Part shown: positions 25,238 through 33,691 of the stretch, in pieces
Layout of the letters: every line of letters begins with the position of its first letter
Position numbering within the stretch: position 1 is the first letter of the stretch
Source of the DNA: Pseudomonas fluorescens
GTDB lineage: Bacteria; Pseudomonadota; Gammaproteobacteria; Pseudomonadales; Pseudomonadaceae
Assembly (NCBI RefSeq): GCF_001307275.1
Contig: NZ_CP012831.1
Coordinates: forward strand, 930,001 to 994,000
DNA length: 64,000 bases
Direction of reading: 5' to 3'
The notes under the pieces: generated by a model
What the model was told of the DNA's origin: nothing
The model's input: the letters and a program-made list of their open reading frames with translations, nothing else
Databases searched by the model: none
Program-made: the position numbers and the translations under genes

Positions 25238-25266
25238 ATATTAGTTAGCCATCATTTTGACGTCAA
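25238..25266 (-). promoter_or_regulatory. Strong sigma-70-type promoter for tpsBA
   Basis: On the minus strand TTGACG (25266-25261) is followed after exactly 17 bases by TAATAT (25243-25238). Both hexamers differ from consensus by one base. Transcription would start about 35 bases upstream of the tpsB ATG at 25194. The surrounding DNA is markedly AT-rich, which may also attract H-NS/MvaT-type silencers (inference). Confidence 0.65.
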
Positions 25267-25473
25267 CTATTTGCCTGAGTTTTGAGGCTACTATTGGATC
25301 CGTTCGTCTGAAATCAGACCCCTCTCGTGCGCCGGTATGAAAGATCCGGTACGGGGCTGGAAATCTCCTACGAAACGAACACACAGGCCCTCACAGCCTC
25401 TAGCAAATGAACTTTCCGACCAACGCCGGCCTCAACCCATTACCTGCCCAATAAGGAATACGAGGCCCACCCC

Positions 25474-25749
25474 ATGAAGACTTTCCTGAAACTGACCCTC
25501 GCCACCGCCCTGGCCTGCGCCCTGCCCGCCTGGGCCACTTGCACGCCAGAGGAAGCGACCACCAAGCGTGAACAACTGGCGCAGGAAGTGACCAAGCTCA
25601 CCGAACAGAACCCGGCCAAGGCCAAGGAAATCAATGACGAGCTGCAGGCCATGGACCTGGAGACCGCCAGCAAGGATGTGCCGGATAAGTGCCAGTTGAT
25701 CGATAAGCGTCTGCAAGAGTTGAAGCAAGCAGAGAAGAAGGCTGGGTGA
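25474..25749 (+). CDS. Small periplasmic hypothetical protein
   Basis: A 91-residue exported protein. The signal peptide MKTFLKLTLATALACALPAWA is followed by a charged, helical mature chain with two cysteines (ATCTPEEA and PDKCQLID) and heptad-like LAQEV-TKLTEQ spacing, compatible with a short coiled coil pinned by a disulfide. GAGG at 25462-25465 supports the ATG at 25474. It resembles the short DUF1090-like periplasmic proteins, but I cannot confirm the family. Single gene; a REP doublet and a hairpin terminator follow. Confidence 0.65.
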   Translation: MKTFLKLTLATALACALPAWATCTPEEATTKREQLAQEVTKLTEQNPAKAKEINDELQAMDLETASKDVPDKCQLIDKRLQELKQAEKKAG

Positions 25750-25778
25750 TTAGCCACAGCCGAGCACAGCCTGCTTTT

Positions 25779-25899
25779 GTGGCGAGGGTACATTCGTGGG
25801 AGCAAGGCTTGCCCGCGATGAAGGCGATGCGGTCTTTCAGAAATCGAGGCGTCTGTGTCGCGAGCAAGCTTTGCTCCCACAAATCCCCCTCGCCACAGG
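25779..25899. repeat. REP-type inverted doublet
   Basis: GTGGGAGCAAGGCTTGCCCG and GCGAGCAAGCTTTGCTCCCAC face each other, nested within outer TGTGGCGAGGG and CCCTCGCCACA arms. It lies between convergent genes. It is the first full REP to the right of the CDI-like region. Confidence 0.85.
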
Positions 25900-25934
25900 G
25901 GTCTGCGCCAAGCTTGGATTTTAGTTTCACCCAT

Positions 25935-25963
25935 AAAAAAACCGGACCCAAGGTCCGGTTTTT
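25935..25963. terminator. Bidirectional intrinsic terminator
   Basis: ACCGGACC (25941-25948) pairs with GGTCCGGT (25952-25959) around a three-base loop. An A-run precedes and a T-run follows, so it works on both strands. It separates the small periplasmic gene (plus) from the DEAD-box helicase gene (minus). Confidence 0.85.
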
Positions 25964-25983
25964 CATGAAGCACTACCGCGGCT

Positions 25984-27330
25984 TCACTCAGCCGCCGGCG
26001 CTTCCGGCTTGCGGCGCTTGAGCGGGGCCATGCCGTCCTTGCTGACCAGCGACGGGGCGTCGGTCTTCGGGCGGTTGGCGGTCTTGCGCTTGGTCGGGGC
26101 CTTGGCGCCGGTTTTCTTCTTGTCGCCCTTGGCGTCGACCTTTTTCTTCTTCACGCCAACGGCCTTGCCCGAGGCCTTGACCTTTTTCGGTCCGCCGTAG
26201 GTGCCTTTGACTTCCTTGATGGTGCGGCGCTCGAAGCTCTGCTTGAGGTAGCGCTCGATGCTCGACATCAGGTTCCAGTCGCCGTGGCAGATCAGCGAGA
26301 TCGCCAGGCCATCGTTACCGGCGCGACCGGTACGACCGATGCGGTGCACGTACTCGTCGCCGCTGCGAGGCATGTCGAAGTTGATGACCATGTCCAGGCC
26401 ATCCACGTCCAGGCCGCGGGCAGCGACGTCGGTGGCGACGAGGATTTTCACGCCGCCCTGCTTGAGGCGGTCGATGGCCAGCTTGCGGTCCTTCTGGTCT
26501 TTCTCGCCGTGCAGCACGAACGCCTTGTATTCCTGGGCCACCAGGCGACCGTAGATGCGGTCGGCCATGGCCCGGGTGTTGGTGAACACGATGGCTTTTT
26601 CGTAGGTCTCGTTGGCCAGCAACCAGTTGACGATCTGTTCTTTGTGCTGGTTGTGGTCGGCGGTGATGATCTGCTGGCGGGTGGTGGAGTTCAGTTGGCT
26701 GACCGCGTTGAGCTGCAAGTGCTCGGGGTTGTTCAGCACCTTGGCGATCATCTCGCGCAAGCCCGAACCGCCGGTGGTGGCGGAGAACAGCATGGTCTGC
26801 TGGCGATTGACGCATTCGTCCACCAGGCGCTGCACGTCTTCGGCAAAGCCCATGTCGAGCATGCGGTCGGCCTCGTCCAGCACCAGCACTTCGACTTCCT
26901 TAAGGTCGAGGTTGCCAGCGTTCAACTGCTCGATCATCCGCCCCGGCGTGCCGATCAGGATGTCCGGCACCTTGCGCAGCATCGCAGCCTGGACCTTGAA
27001 ATCTTCGCCGCCGGTGATCAGGCCGGACTTGATGAAGGTGAATTGCGAGAAACGCTCCACTTCCTTCAAGGTCTGCTGGGCCAGTTCGCGGGTCGGCAGC
27101 AGGATCAGAGTCTTGATGCTGACGCGGACCTTGGCCGGGCCGATCAGGCGGTTGAGGATCGGCAGCACGAACGCGGCGGTCTTGCCGCTGCCGGTCTGCG
27201 CCGTCACCCGCAGGTCACGCCCCTGGAGCGCGAGCGGAATAGCCGCTGCCTGCACCGGCGTTGGCTCGACAAATTTAAGCTCGGCCACGGCTTTGAGCAG
27301 GCGTTCGTGCAGGGCGAATTGGGAAAACAC
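25984..27330 (-). CDS. DEAD-box ATP-dependent RNA helicase
   Basis: A 448-residue RNA helicase of the RhlE/SrmB type. Visible motifs: Q motif (FVEPTPVQAAAIPLAL), Walker A AQTGSGKT, PTRELAQQ, TPGR, DEAD in VLDEADRMLDMGF, SAT (motif III), ATDVAARGLD and HRIGRTGRAG. The C-terminus is a long Lys-rich tail (KKKKVDAKGDKKKTGAKA) typical of RNA-anchoring extensions in ribosome-assembly or RNA-decay helicases. The open frame reaches 27462, but the GTG at 27330 (VFSQFALHE), preceded by GAGGT at good spacing, is the family start. Cytoplasmic; probably monocistronic. Confidence 0.92.
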   Translation of the reverse strand: MFSQFALHERLLKAVAELKFVEPTPVQAAAIPLALQGRDLRVTAQTGSGKTAAFVLPILNRLIGPAKVRVSIKTLILLPTRELAQQTLKEVERFSQFTFIKSGLITGGEDFKVQAAMLRKVPDILIGTPGRMIEQLNAGNLDLKEVEVLVLDEADRMLDMGFAEDVQRLVDECVNRQQTMLFSATTGGSGLREMIAKVLNNPEHLQLNAVSQLNSTTRQQIITADHNQHKEQIVNWLLANETYEKAIVFTNTRAMADRIYGRLVAQEYKAFVLHGEKDQKDRKLAIDRLKQGGVKILVATDVAARGLDVDGLDMVINFDMPRSGDEYVHRIGRTGRAGNDGLAISLICHGDWNLMSSIERYLKQSFERRTIKEVKGTYGGPKKVKASGKAVGVKKKKVDAKGDKKKTGAKAPTKRKTANRPKTDAPSLVSKDGMAPLKRRKPEAPAAE

Positions 27331-27523
27331 GGGTGCTACCTCGAAGAAATGCAAAAAAACAGCTGCATAGGGTAACGGTTTCGAGCGCGAAGGCCGAGTT
27401 TCTTTATACAAACGGCGGTAAATCAGTGCATTTTTATAAGCCGATTTGTCATCAACGGTCACTTGAACGGGCTTAAATGCTCTAATCGCCCCGTCGCGTC
27501 TTTATAGAAGAACCGTTTCGTCC

Positions 27524-28822
27524 ATGGACATCAAACAACTCTGGGTCAACATCCAAGACCTCTGGGGTGCCCTTGACCAGCACCCGCTCCTGCATTCCAG
27601 CCTCGCCCTGATGTTGCTGCTGGTCATCGCCCTGGTGCTGGGACGGGTGGCGCGCTACCTGATCCTGCACGCGGCCAAACTGCTCGGGCGCCAACCGGCC
27701 CTGCACTGGGTCAACGACCTGCGCCAGAACAAGGTCTTCCATCGCCTGGCGCAGATGACGCCGTCACTGATCATCCAGTTCGGCCTGCACCTGGTGCCGG
27801 AACTGAGCAAGACCAGCATGATTTTCCTGGGCAACGTCGCCCTGGCGTTCACCATCCTGTTCATGGTGCTGAGCCTCAGTGCCCTGCTCAGCGCCCTGCT
27901 GGACGTCTACGCCCGCACCGAACATGCGCGTACCCGCTCGATCAAGGGCTACGTGCAACTGACGAAGATGGTGCTGTATGTGTTTGGCGCGATCATCATC
28001 GTCGCCACGCTGATCGACCGTTCGCCGTTGTTGCTGCTGTCGGGCCTGGGTGCGATGTCGGCGGTGATCCTGTTGGTCTACAAGGACACCCTGCTGTCAT
28101 TCGTTGCCAGCGTGCAACTGACCAGCAATGACATGCTGCGGGTCGGCGACTGGATCGAGATGCCCCAGGTCGGCGCCGACGGTGATGTGGTGGATATCAC
28201 GCTGCACACGGTCAAGGTGCAGAACTTCGACAAGACCATCGTCTCGATCCCGACCTGGCGGCTGATGTCCGAGTCGTTCAAGAACTGGCGCGGCATGCAG
28301 CAGTCCGGCGGACGACGGATCAAGCGCAGCCTGTTCATCGACGCCAGCGGCGTGCGCTTCCTGCATGACGAGGAAGAACAGCGCCTGACCCAGGTGCGCC
28401 TGCTGACCGACTACATCGGCCGCAAGCAGGCCGAGCTCAAGGCCTGGAACGAAGCCCAGGGCAACGTCGCGGCCATGTCGGCCAACCGTCGGCGGATGAC
28501 CAACCTGGGCACCTTCCGCGCCTACGCCCTGGCCTATTTGAAGAGCCACCCGGAGATCCAGCCGAACATGACCTGCATGGTCCGGCAGATGCAGACCACC
28601 GCCCAGGGCATCCCGCTGGAAATCTACTGCTTCACCCGCACCACGGCGTGGGCGGATTACGAGCGCATCCAGGGGGATATTTTCGATTACCTGCTGGCGG
28701 TGATGCCGGAGTTCGGGTTGAACCTGTACCAACAGCCCAGCGGCATGGACTTGCGTTCGGGATTGTTGCCGGCGGTGCTAGGGGCGAGCCACCTGCCGGA
28801 GCCGCAGAAGCAGGTGATCTGA
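27524..28822 (+). CDS. Mechanosensitive ion channel, MscS/YbdG type
   Basis: A 432-residue inner-membrane protein. There are about five N-terminal transmembrane helices (for example LMLLLVIALVLGRVARYLIL and VLYVFGAIIIVATLI). The pore-lining segment contains SGLGAMSAVILLVYKDTLLSFVASV, followed by the conserved MscS beta domain (GDWIEMPQVGADGDVVDITLHTVKVQNFDKT). Length and the C-terminal cytoplasmic part match YbdG/MscM-like channels, which open under membrane tension to protect against osmotic downshift. ATG at 27524; single gene, divergent from the helicase gene. Confidence 0.9.
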   Translation: MDIKQLWVNIQDLWGALDQHPLLHSSLALMLLLVIALVLGRVARYLILHAAKLLGRQPALHWVNDLRQNKVFHRLAQMTPSLIIQFGLHLVPELSKTSMIFLGNVALAFTILFMVLSLSALLSALLDVYARTEHARTRSIKGYVQLTKMVLYVFGAIIIVATLIDRSPLLLLSGLGAMSAVILLVYKDTLLSFVASVQLTSNDMLRVGDWIEMPQVGADGDVVDITLHTVKVQNFDKTIVSIPTWRLMSESFKNWRGMQQSGGRRIKRSLFIDASGVRFLHDEEEQRLTQVRLLTDYIGRKQAELKAWNEAQGNVAAMSANRRRMTNLGTFRAYALAYLKSHPEIQPNMTCMVRQMQTTAQGIPLEIYCFTRTTAWADYERIQGDIFDYLLAVMPEFGLNLYQQPSGMDLRSGLLPAVLGASHLPEPQKQVI

Positions 28823-28838
28823 AACCACCACAGATCCC

Positions 28839-28929
28839 CTGTGGGAGCGAGCTTGCTCGCGATGACGGTGTATCAGAAACATAGATGCTGACTGACACTC
28901 CGCCATCGCGAGCAAGCTCGCTCCCACAA
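28839..28929. repeat. REP-type inverted doublet
   Basis: CTGTGGGAGCGAGCTTGCTC and its inverted partner GAGCAAGCTCGCTCCCACA, spaced by a 50-base linker that ends in CCATCGCGAG. Lies between convergent genes. Confidence 0.9.
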
Positions 28930-28934
28930 GGGGA

Positions 28935-29801
28935 TCAGGGTGAAGGCTGAGGCTGGCGGATCCCCAACCGACTGATCCACACCGCCGCCAATATCACCGA
29001 CCCACCCAGTAGCAGCCGCCCCAACACCTCGTGCTGGTTCCAGATCAGCAGGTTCACCAGCAGCCCCACCGGCACGTGCAGGTTGTTCATCACCGCCAGC
29101 GTCCCGCCGTTGACCAGGCAGGCGCCTTTGTTCCACCAGTACAACCCCAGTGCGGTGGAAACCAGGCCGAGGAACACCAGCACGCCCCATTGCAACGGCG
29201 CTTCTGGCCAGAAATTGGCCTTGCCGAACAGCAGGAATGCCGGCAACGCCACCATCAGCGCGCCGAGATAGAAATAGCCGAAACGCCGGTAGTGCGGCAG
29301 GTCGCTCGGATGACGGGCCACCAGGTGTTTGTAGAGCACCTGCCCGGCCGCGTAGGTGAAGTTGGCCAGTTGCAGCAGCAAGAAGCCCATGAAGAAATCC
29401 GGGTTGATCCGGTCGTAGCGAATCACCGCCGCACCGGCCACGGCCACCAGCGCCGCGATCAACGCCCAGGGATTGAAGCGGCGGTTCAGCGCATCCTCGA
29501 TCAAGGTCACGTGCAGGGGCGTAAGGATGGTGAACAGCAGCACCTCGGGCACCGTCAATACTCGGAAGCTCAGGTACAGGCAGACGTAGGTCACGCCGAA
29601 CTGCAAGGCACCGATCAACAGCATGCCGCGCATGAACGACGGCTCCACCTGACGCCAGCGGGTCAGCGGAATGAACACCAGCCCGGCCAACAGGACCCGT
29701 ACCAGTACAGCGAAGTAACTGTCCACATGTCCGGACAGGTACTCGCCGATCAGGCTGAAGGAAAATGCCTGGATCAATGTCACAAAAAGTAGATAGCCCA
29801 T
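28935..29801 (-). CDS. EamA-family (DMT) transporter
   Basis: A 288-residue inner-membrane transporter with about ten transmembrane helices in two EamA repeats. The first repeat contains VTLIQAFSFSLIGEYLSG and the second begins GFLLLQLANFTYAAGQVLYKHL. It resembles the carboxylate/amino acid/amine exporter group (YddG/RhaT-like), but the substrate cannot be read from sequence. The frame opens at 30101, but that extension covers a REP and is not coding; GAGGGG just upstream supports the ATG at 29801. Single gene. Confidence 0.85.
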   Translation of the reverse strand: MGYLLFVTLIQAFSFSLIGEYLSGHVDSYFAVLVRVLLAGLVFIPLTRWRQVEPSFMRGMLLIGALQFGVTYVCLYLSFRVLTVPEVLLFTILTPLHVTLIEDALNRRFNPWALIAALVAVAGAAVIRYDRINPDFFMGFLLLQLANFTYAAGQVLYKHLVARHPSDLPHYRRFGYFYLGALMVALPAFLLFGKANFWPEAPLQWGVLVFLGLVSTALGLYWWNKGACLVNGGTLAVMNNLHVPVGLLVNLLIWNQHEVLGRLLLGGSVILAAVWISRLGIRQPQPSP

Positions 29802-29915
29802 ACGCCCCTCGTTTCGGATGGCGGCGAAGATAGCGGTTTTGAGCTTTGGGGGCGAGTTCACTCGCTCCCACATGGGGCGGAGTGGTGAGCACAGTCTCGC
29901 GGTCACCGCCAAACC

Positions 29916-30008
29916 CTGTGGGAGCTGAGCTTGCTCGCGATGGCGGTGGGTAAGAGACATAGCAGCTGACTGATACTCCGCTATCGCGAGCAAGCTCGCT
30001 CCCACAGG
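29916..30008. repeat. REP-type inverted doublet
   Basis: CTGTGGGAGCTGAGCTTGCTCGC faces GCGAGCAAGCTCGCTCCCACAGG. It lies upstream of the EamA gene and is transcriptionally between two leftward genes. A degenerate single half unit (CACTCGCTCCCACA) lies just left of it at about 29859-29872. Confidence 0.88.
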
Positions 30009-30036
30009 ATCATTCAGCGGCCAGTAAATCGCGGGC

Positions 30037-30075
30037 AAAAAAAAGCCCGATCTCGCTAAAGCGTTCAATCGGGCT
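30037..30075 (-). terminator. Intrinsic terminator of azoR
   Basis: On the minus strand AGCCCGAT (30075-30068) pairs with ATCGGGCT (30051-30044) and is followed by eight T residues (A-run at 30037-30044). It is 108 bases downstream of the azoreductase stop. Confidence 0.85.
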
Positions 30076-30182
30076 GATGCACTCAGGAGCAATAAGTGCA
30101 AAGGGAGGTTCGATGCGCAAAACGGTTTGAAGGGAAGCGCCAGGTCACTAGACCACCTGGCGATTACCCGAGGATTAACGGA

Positions 30183-30782
30183 TCAGGCGACCTGGGACAA
30201 TTTGGCGTTGGCCTGATTCAAACCCTTCTCCTGGAACTCGCCACCCAGGTTCATGCCTTCGGCATGGATGAAGGTCACGTCGTGGATGCCGATGAAGCCC
30301 ATGACTTGGCGCAGGTAGGGTTCCTGATGGTCGGTGCTGCCACCGGCGTGAATGCCACCCCGGGCGGTGAGCACGAAGGCGCGCTTGTCGGCCAGCAGGC
30401 CTTGGGGACCGGTGGGGGTGTATTTGAACGTCACGCCGGCACGCAGCACATGGTCGAGCCACGCTTTCAAAGTGCTGGGAATGGCGAAGTTGTACATCGG
30501 TGCAGCCATCACCAGGACGTCGGCGGCCAGCAGCTCATCGGTCAGTTGGTTCGAGCGTTCCAGCGAGGCGTTTTCAATGTCGTTGCGCTGCTCGACAGGC
30601 TTCATCCAGCCGCCCAGCAGATTGGCATCCAGGTGCGGCACCGGGTTGATGGCCAGGTCGCGAACGCTGATTTCGTCGGCCGGGTGCGCAGCTTTCCACT
30701 GGCTGATGAAAGTCTGGGTCAGTTGACGGGAAACCGAGTCTTGCTGGCGGGCACTGCTTTCGATGATCAGAACGCGGGACAT
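30183..30782 (-). CDS. azoR: FMN-dependent NADH azoreductase
   Basis: A 199-residue flavodoxin-like quinone/azo reductase. N-terminal SRVLIIESSARQQDSVSRQL is the FMN phosphate-binding loop. The conserved AAPMYNFAIPSTLKAWLDHV segment contacts the flavin, and the TARGGIHAGG loop near residue 140 is also typical of AzoR. Members reduce quinones and azo dyes in the cytoplasm using NADH and defend against thiol or quinone stress. ATG at 30782; GGAG nine bases upstream. The region upstream carries an inverted repeat that may be a regulator site. It is transcribed alone and ends at the terminator at 30037-30075. Confidence 0.93.
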   Translation of the reverse strand: MSRVLIIESSARQQDSVSRQLTQTFISQWKAAHPADEISVRDLAINPVPHLDANLLGGWMKPVEQRNDIENASLERSNQLTDELLAADVLVMAAPMYNFAIPSTLKAWLDHVLRAGVTFKYTPTGPQGLLADKRAFVLTARGGIHAGGSTDHQEPYLRQVMGFIGIHDVTFIHAEGMNLGGEFQEKGLNQANAKLSQVA

Positions 30783-30841
30783 GGCTTGTAGGCTCCATCT
30801 GAGAATGTTGTCAGTCGATGGAGTGAAGGTTAAACGTGATC

Positions 30842-30885
30842 ATATCGATGAAAAAGCGCAAATAACTGCTGTAATGCATCGATAT
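30842..30885. promoter_or_regulatory. Inverted repeat upstream of azoR, possible operator
   Basis: ATATCGATG at 30842-30850 and CATCGATAT at 30877-30885 are perfect nine-base inverted repeats separated by 26 bases of AT-rich DNA. They lie about 60-100 bases upstream of the azoR start. The ATCGAT core palindrome resembles LysR- or TetR-type sites in redox genes. No regulator gene is adjacent except the LysR gene at 31298. Confidence 0.4.
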
Positions 30886-30932
30886 TTTCGTTTATAAGCG
30901 GAGCAGGCACGATCACTTGCCCCGCTGCCGGA

Positions 30933-31247
30933 CTATTTCGGCTGACAGGTCAGCTTGATGCGCAGCTTGATGATGTTGCGGTTGAACTTGGCCGTGGCGT
31001 TCTTGAACTTGCCGGCGGCGACTTCGATCTTGCGGGTGCGCGGTGCCTCGGGACCGTTGTTGAACACCACGGTGCAGGCCGCGTCGGTGCTGCCGTAGTT
31101 GTTGACCTGGATAGAGCCGATGTCGGCATCGGTGTCATAGGCGGTGTAGTCGATGCTCAGGCCGTTGAGGTGTTTTTCCACATCGATCGGGTAGGCAAAC
31201 GCAGTCAGTGGCAGCAAGGCCAGCACCACACAACAGATTTTCTTCAT
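30933..31247 (-). CDS. Small exported hypothetical protein
   Basis: A 104-residue protein. A clean signal peptide (MKKICCVVLALLPLTAFA) is followed by a beta-rich mature domain with two cysteines (AACTVVFNN and KLTCQP) likely to form one disulfide. The ATG at 31247 has GGAGA seven bases upstream; the longer open frame to 31403 has no signal peptide. Homologues in pseudomonads are annotated only as hypothetical, sometimes misleadingly as 3-phosphoglycerate kinase. No enzymatic motif. Its place between azoR and a LysR gene gives no clear hint. Confidence 0.7.
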   Translation of the reverse strand: MKKICCVVLALLPLTAFAYPIDVEKHLNGLSIDYTAYDTDADIGSIQVNNYGSTDAACTVVFNNGPEAPRTRKIEVAAGKFKNATAKFNRNIIKLRIKLTCQPK

Positions 31248-31297
31248 TCGGCAGTCTCCACCAAGGGACCGCCAGCTTAGGACAAGAGGAGCCCGAT

Positions 31298-32221
31298 ATG
31301 AAAGCGCCCCGCGTGACCCTGGATCAATGGCGCACCTTGCAGGCGGTGGTCGACCACGGCGGTTTCGCCCAGGCCGCCGAAGTGCTGCATCGCTCCCAGT
31401 CATCCGTGAGCTACACCGTGGCCCGCATGCAGGACCAACTCGGTGTGCCGTTGCTGCGCATCGATGGACGCAAGGCCGTGTTGACCGAAGCCGGCGGGGT
31501 GCTGCTGCGCCGCTCGCGGCAACTGGTGAAACAGGCCAGCCAACTGGAAGACCTGGCCCACCACATGGAGCAAGGCTGGGAAGCGGAAGTGCGCCTGGTG
31601 GTCGACGCGGCCTACCCCAACGCCCGCCTCGTTCGCGCCTTGACCGCTTTCATGCCGCAAAGCCGTGGCTGCCGGGTGCGGCTGCGCGAAGAAGTGTTGT
31701 CGGGTGTCGAAGAAGTGCTGCTCGAAGGCGTGGCCGACCTGGCCATCAGCGGCTTCAGCATTCCCGGTTACCTGGGTGCGGAATTGAGCGACGTGGAGTT
31801 CATCGCGGTGGCCCATCCCGAGCATGCCCTGCACCGCCTCAATCGCGAGCTGAACTTCCAGGACCTGGAAAGCCAGTTGCAAGTGGTCATCCGCGACTCC
31901 GGCCGCCAGCAGCCTCGCGACGTCGGTTGGCTCGGCGCCGAACAGCGCTGGACCGTGGGCAGCCTGGCCACCGCCGCGAGTTTTGTCGGCAGCGGCCTGG
32001 GCTTCGCCTGGCTGCCCCGGCACATGATCGAACGGGAACTCAAGGAAGGCGTGCTCAAGCGTCTACCCTTGGAGCAGGGAGGCAGCCGCAACTCGACCTT
32101 CTATCTTTTCTCGAACAAGGAAAAACCCCTGGGCCCGGCCACGCAAATCCTGATCGAATTGCTGCGCACCTTCGACACCGCGCCGCTGGATGCGCCGTTC
32201 GCCGCCCCTGAACAAGCCTGA
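31298..32221 (+). CDS. LysR-family transcriptional regulator
   Basis: A 307-residue LTTR. The N-terminal winged helix-turn-helix is clear (LDQWRTLQAVVDHGGFAQAAEVL, then SQSSVSYTVARMQDQLGVPLL, ending RQLVKQASQLEDLA), followed by the linker helix and a periplasmic-binding-like effector domain. AGAGGAG at 31286-31291 supports the ATG at 31298. It is followed by an alpha/beta hydrolase gene 14 bases downstream, so the two probably share a transcript. The effector is unknown. It could also act on the divergent small exported gene or on azoR. Confidence 0.92.
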   Translation: MKAPRVTLDQWRTLQAVVDHGGFAQAAEVLHRSQSSVSYTVARMQDQLGVPLLRIDGRKAVLTEAGGVLLRRSRQLVKQASQLEDLAHHMEQGWEAEVRLVVDAAYPNARLVRALTAFMPQSRGCRVRLREEVLSGVEEVLLEGVADLAISGFSIPGYLGAELSDVEFIAVAHPEHALHRLNRELNFQDLESQLQVVIRDSGRQQPRDVGWLGAEQRWTVGSLATAASFVGSGLGFAWLPRHMIERELKEGVLKRLPLEQGGSRNSTFYLFSNKEKPLGPATQILIELLRTFDTAPLDAPFAAPEQA

Positions 32222-32235
32222 CAAGGATTTCGCCG

Positions 32236-33039
32236 ATGGCCTATTTTGCACACGAAGGATGCGACCTGCACTACGAGGAATACGGCCACGGCACGCCCTT
32301 GGTGCTGGTCCATGGGCTGGGCTCCAGCACCCGCGACTGGGAAAAGCAGATCCCGGCATTGTCCGCCCGCTACCGCCTGATCGTGATGGATGTGCGCGGT
32401 CATGGCCGCTCCGACAAACCCCGCGAGCGCTACAGCATCAAAGGTTTCAGTGCCGACCTGAGCGCCCTGATCGATCACCTGGACCTGGGCCCGGTGCATT
32501 TGGTGGGCTGGTCCATGGGCGGCATGATCTGTTTCCAATTGGCGGTGGATGAGCCCGAACGGGTCAGGAGCCTGTGCATCGTCAACAGTGCTCCCGAAGT
32601 CAAAGTCCGCACGCCCGATGATTGCTGGCAATGGTTCAAGCGCTGGAGCCTGATGCGCCTGCTCAGCCTGGAAACTATCGGCAAGGCCCTGGGCGCCAAG
32701 CTGTTTCCCAAGCCCGAGCAAACCGAGTTACGCCTGGAAATGGCCCGGCGCTGGGCAAAGAACGACAAACGTGCTTATCTCGCCAGCTTCGATGCAATCG
32801 TGGGGTGGGGCGTTCAGGAACGACTTTCACAGGTCGCCTGTCCAACCCTCGTCATCTGCGCCGACCACGACTACACCCCGGTGGCGCTGAAAGAAGCCTA
32901 TGTAAAGCGGCTGCCCAATGCGCATCTGGTGGTCATCGCCGATTCACGGCACGCTACCCCGCTGGATCAACCCGAACGCTTCAACCAAACCCTGCTCGAC
33001 TTTTTGACCGCAACCGATTCCACCACTCAGGATCTCTGA
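32236..33039 (+). CDS. Alpha/beta-fold hydrolase
   Basis: A 267-residue cytoplasmic hydrolase. The oxyanion stretch [13 protein letters not shown] leads to the nucleophile elbow GWSMGG (Ser near residue 94), then Asp in CADHDYTP and His in [11 protein letters not shown], completing the triad. Members include esterases, haloperoxidase-like enzymes and C-C hydrolases, so the substrate is not predictable. Its start is 14 bases after the LysR stop, with AAGGA upstream. The periplasmic cyclophilin gene follows only four bases later, giving a three-gene run. Confidence 0.85.
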   Translation: MAYFAHEGCDLHYEEYGHGTPLVLVHGLGSSTRDWEKQIPALSARYRLIVMDVRGHGRSDKPRERYSIKGFSADLSALIDHLDLGPVHLVGWSMGGMICFQLAVDEPERVRSLCIVNSAPEVKVRTPDDCWQWFKRWSLMRLLSLETIGKALGAKLFPKPEQTELRLEMARRWAKNDKRAYLASFDAIVGWGVQERLSQVACPTLVICADHDYTPVALKEAYVKRLPNAHLVVIADSRHATPLDQPERFNQTLLDFLTATDSTTQDL

Positions 33040-33043
33040 CCCC

Positions 33044-33607
33044 ATGCTGAAAAAAATCGCCCTCGCCGCCGGCACCGCATTGTTTGCCGCCAACCTGATG
33101 GCCGCCACGCCCGCCAAGGCCCCCCATGTATTGCTGGAAACCACCAACGGCCAGATCGAAATCGAACTGGACCCGGTCAAGGCCCCCATCAGTACCAAGA
33201 ACTTCCTTGAGTACGTGGACAGTGGTTTCTACAACAACACGATTTTCCACCGCGTGATCCCGGGCTTCATGGCCCAGGGCGGCGGCTTTACCGCACAGAT
33301 GCAACAGAAAGACACCAAGGCACCGATCAAGAACGAAGCCAGCAATGGCCTGCACAACGTTCGCGGCACCTTGTCGATGGCGCGCACGTCCAACCCGGAC
33401 TCGGCCACCAGCCAGTTCTTCATCAACGTGGCCGACAACGCCTTCCTCGATCCGGGCCGTGACGCCGGCTACGCAGTGTTCGCCAAGGTGGTCAAGGGCA
33501 TGGACGTGGTGGACATCATCGTCAACTCCCAGACCACCACCAAGCAAGGCATGCAAAACGTGCCGATCGACCCTGTGCTCATCAAGTCGGCCAAGCGCAT
33601 CGACTGA
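33044..33607 (+). CDS. ppiA: Periplasmic peptidyl-prolyl cis-trans isomerase A
   Basis: A 187-residue cyclophilin. A signal peptide (cleavage near LMAA) precedes a domain starting [16 protein letters not shown]. Active-site signatures are [15 protein letters not shown] with the catalytic Arg, and the substrate-cavity block [19 protein letters not shown]. The C-terminal [12 protein letters not shown] is typical. Periplasmic cyclophilins catalyse proline isomerisation in folding envelope proteins. It starts four bases after the hydrolase gene, consistent with co-transcription. Confidence 0.93.
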   Translation: MLKKIALAAGTALFAANLMAATPAKAPHVLLETTNGQIEIELDPVKAPISTKNFLEYVDSGFYNNTIFHRVIPGFMAQGGGFTAQMQQKDTKAPIKNEASNGLHNVRGTLSMARTSNPDSATSQFFINVADNAFLDPGRDAGYAVFAKVVKGMDVVDIIVNSQTTTKQGMQNVPIDPVLIKSAKRID

Positions 33608-33691
33608 AGCGGCACACGGCAAGCCTGGGCGGCGCGGTCATCCCGCACCGCCCATTAGCAAAAAGGAGAGCCCCTGCCAGGGCATTTACAG

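Noticed and set aside
29802..30101. N-terminal extension of the EamA gene at 28935
   Set aside because: The extension translates a REP doublet and a hairpin; the ATG at 29801 has its own ribosome-binding site.
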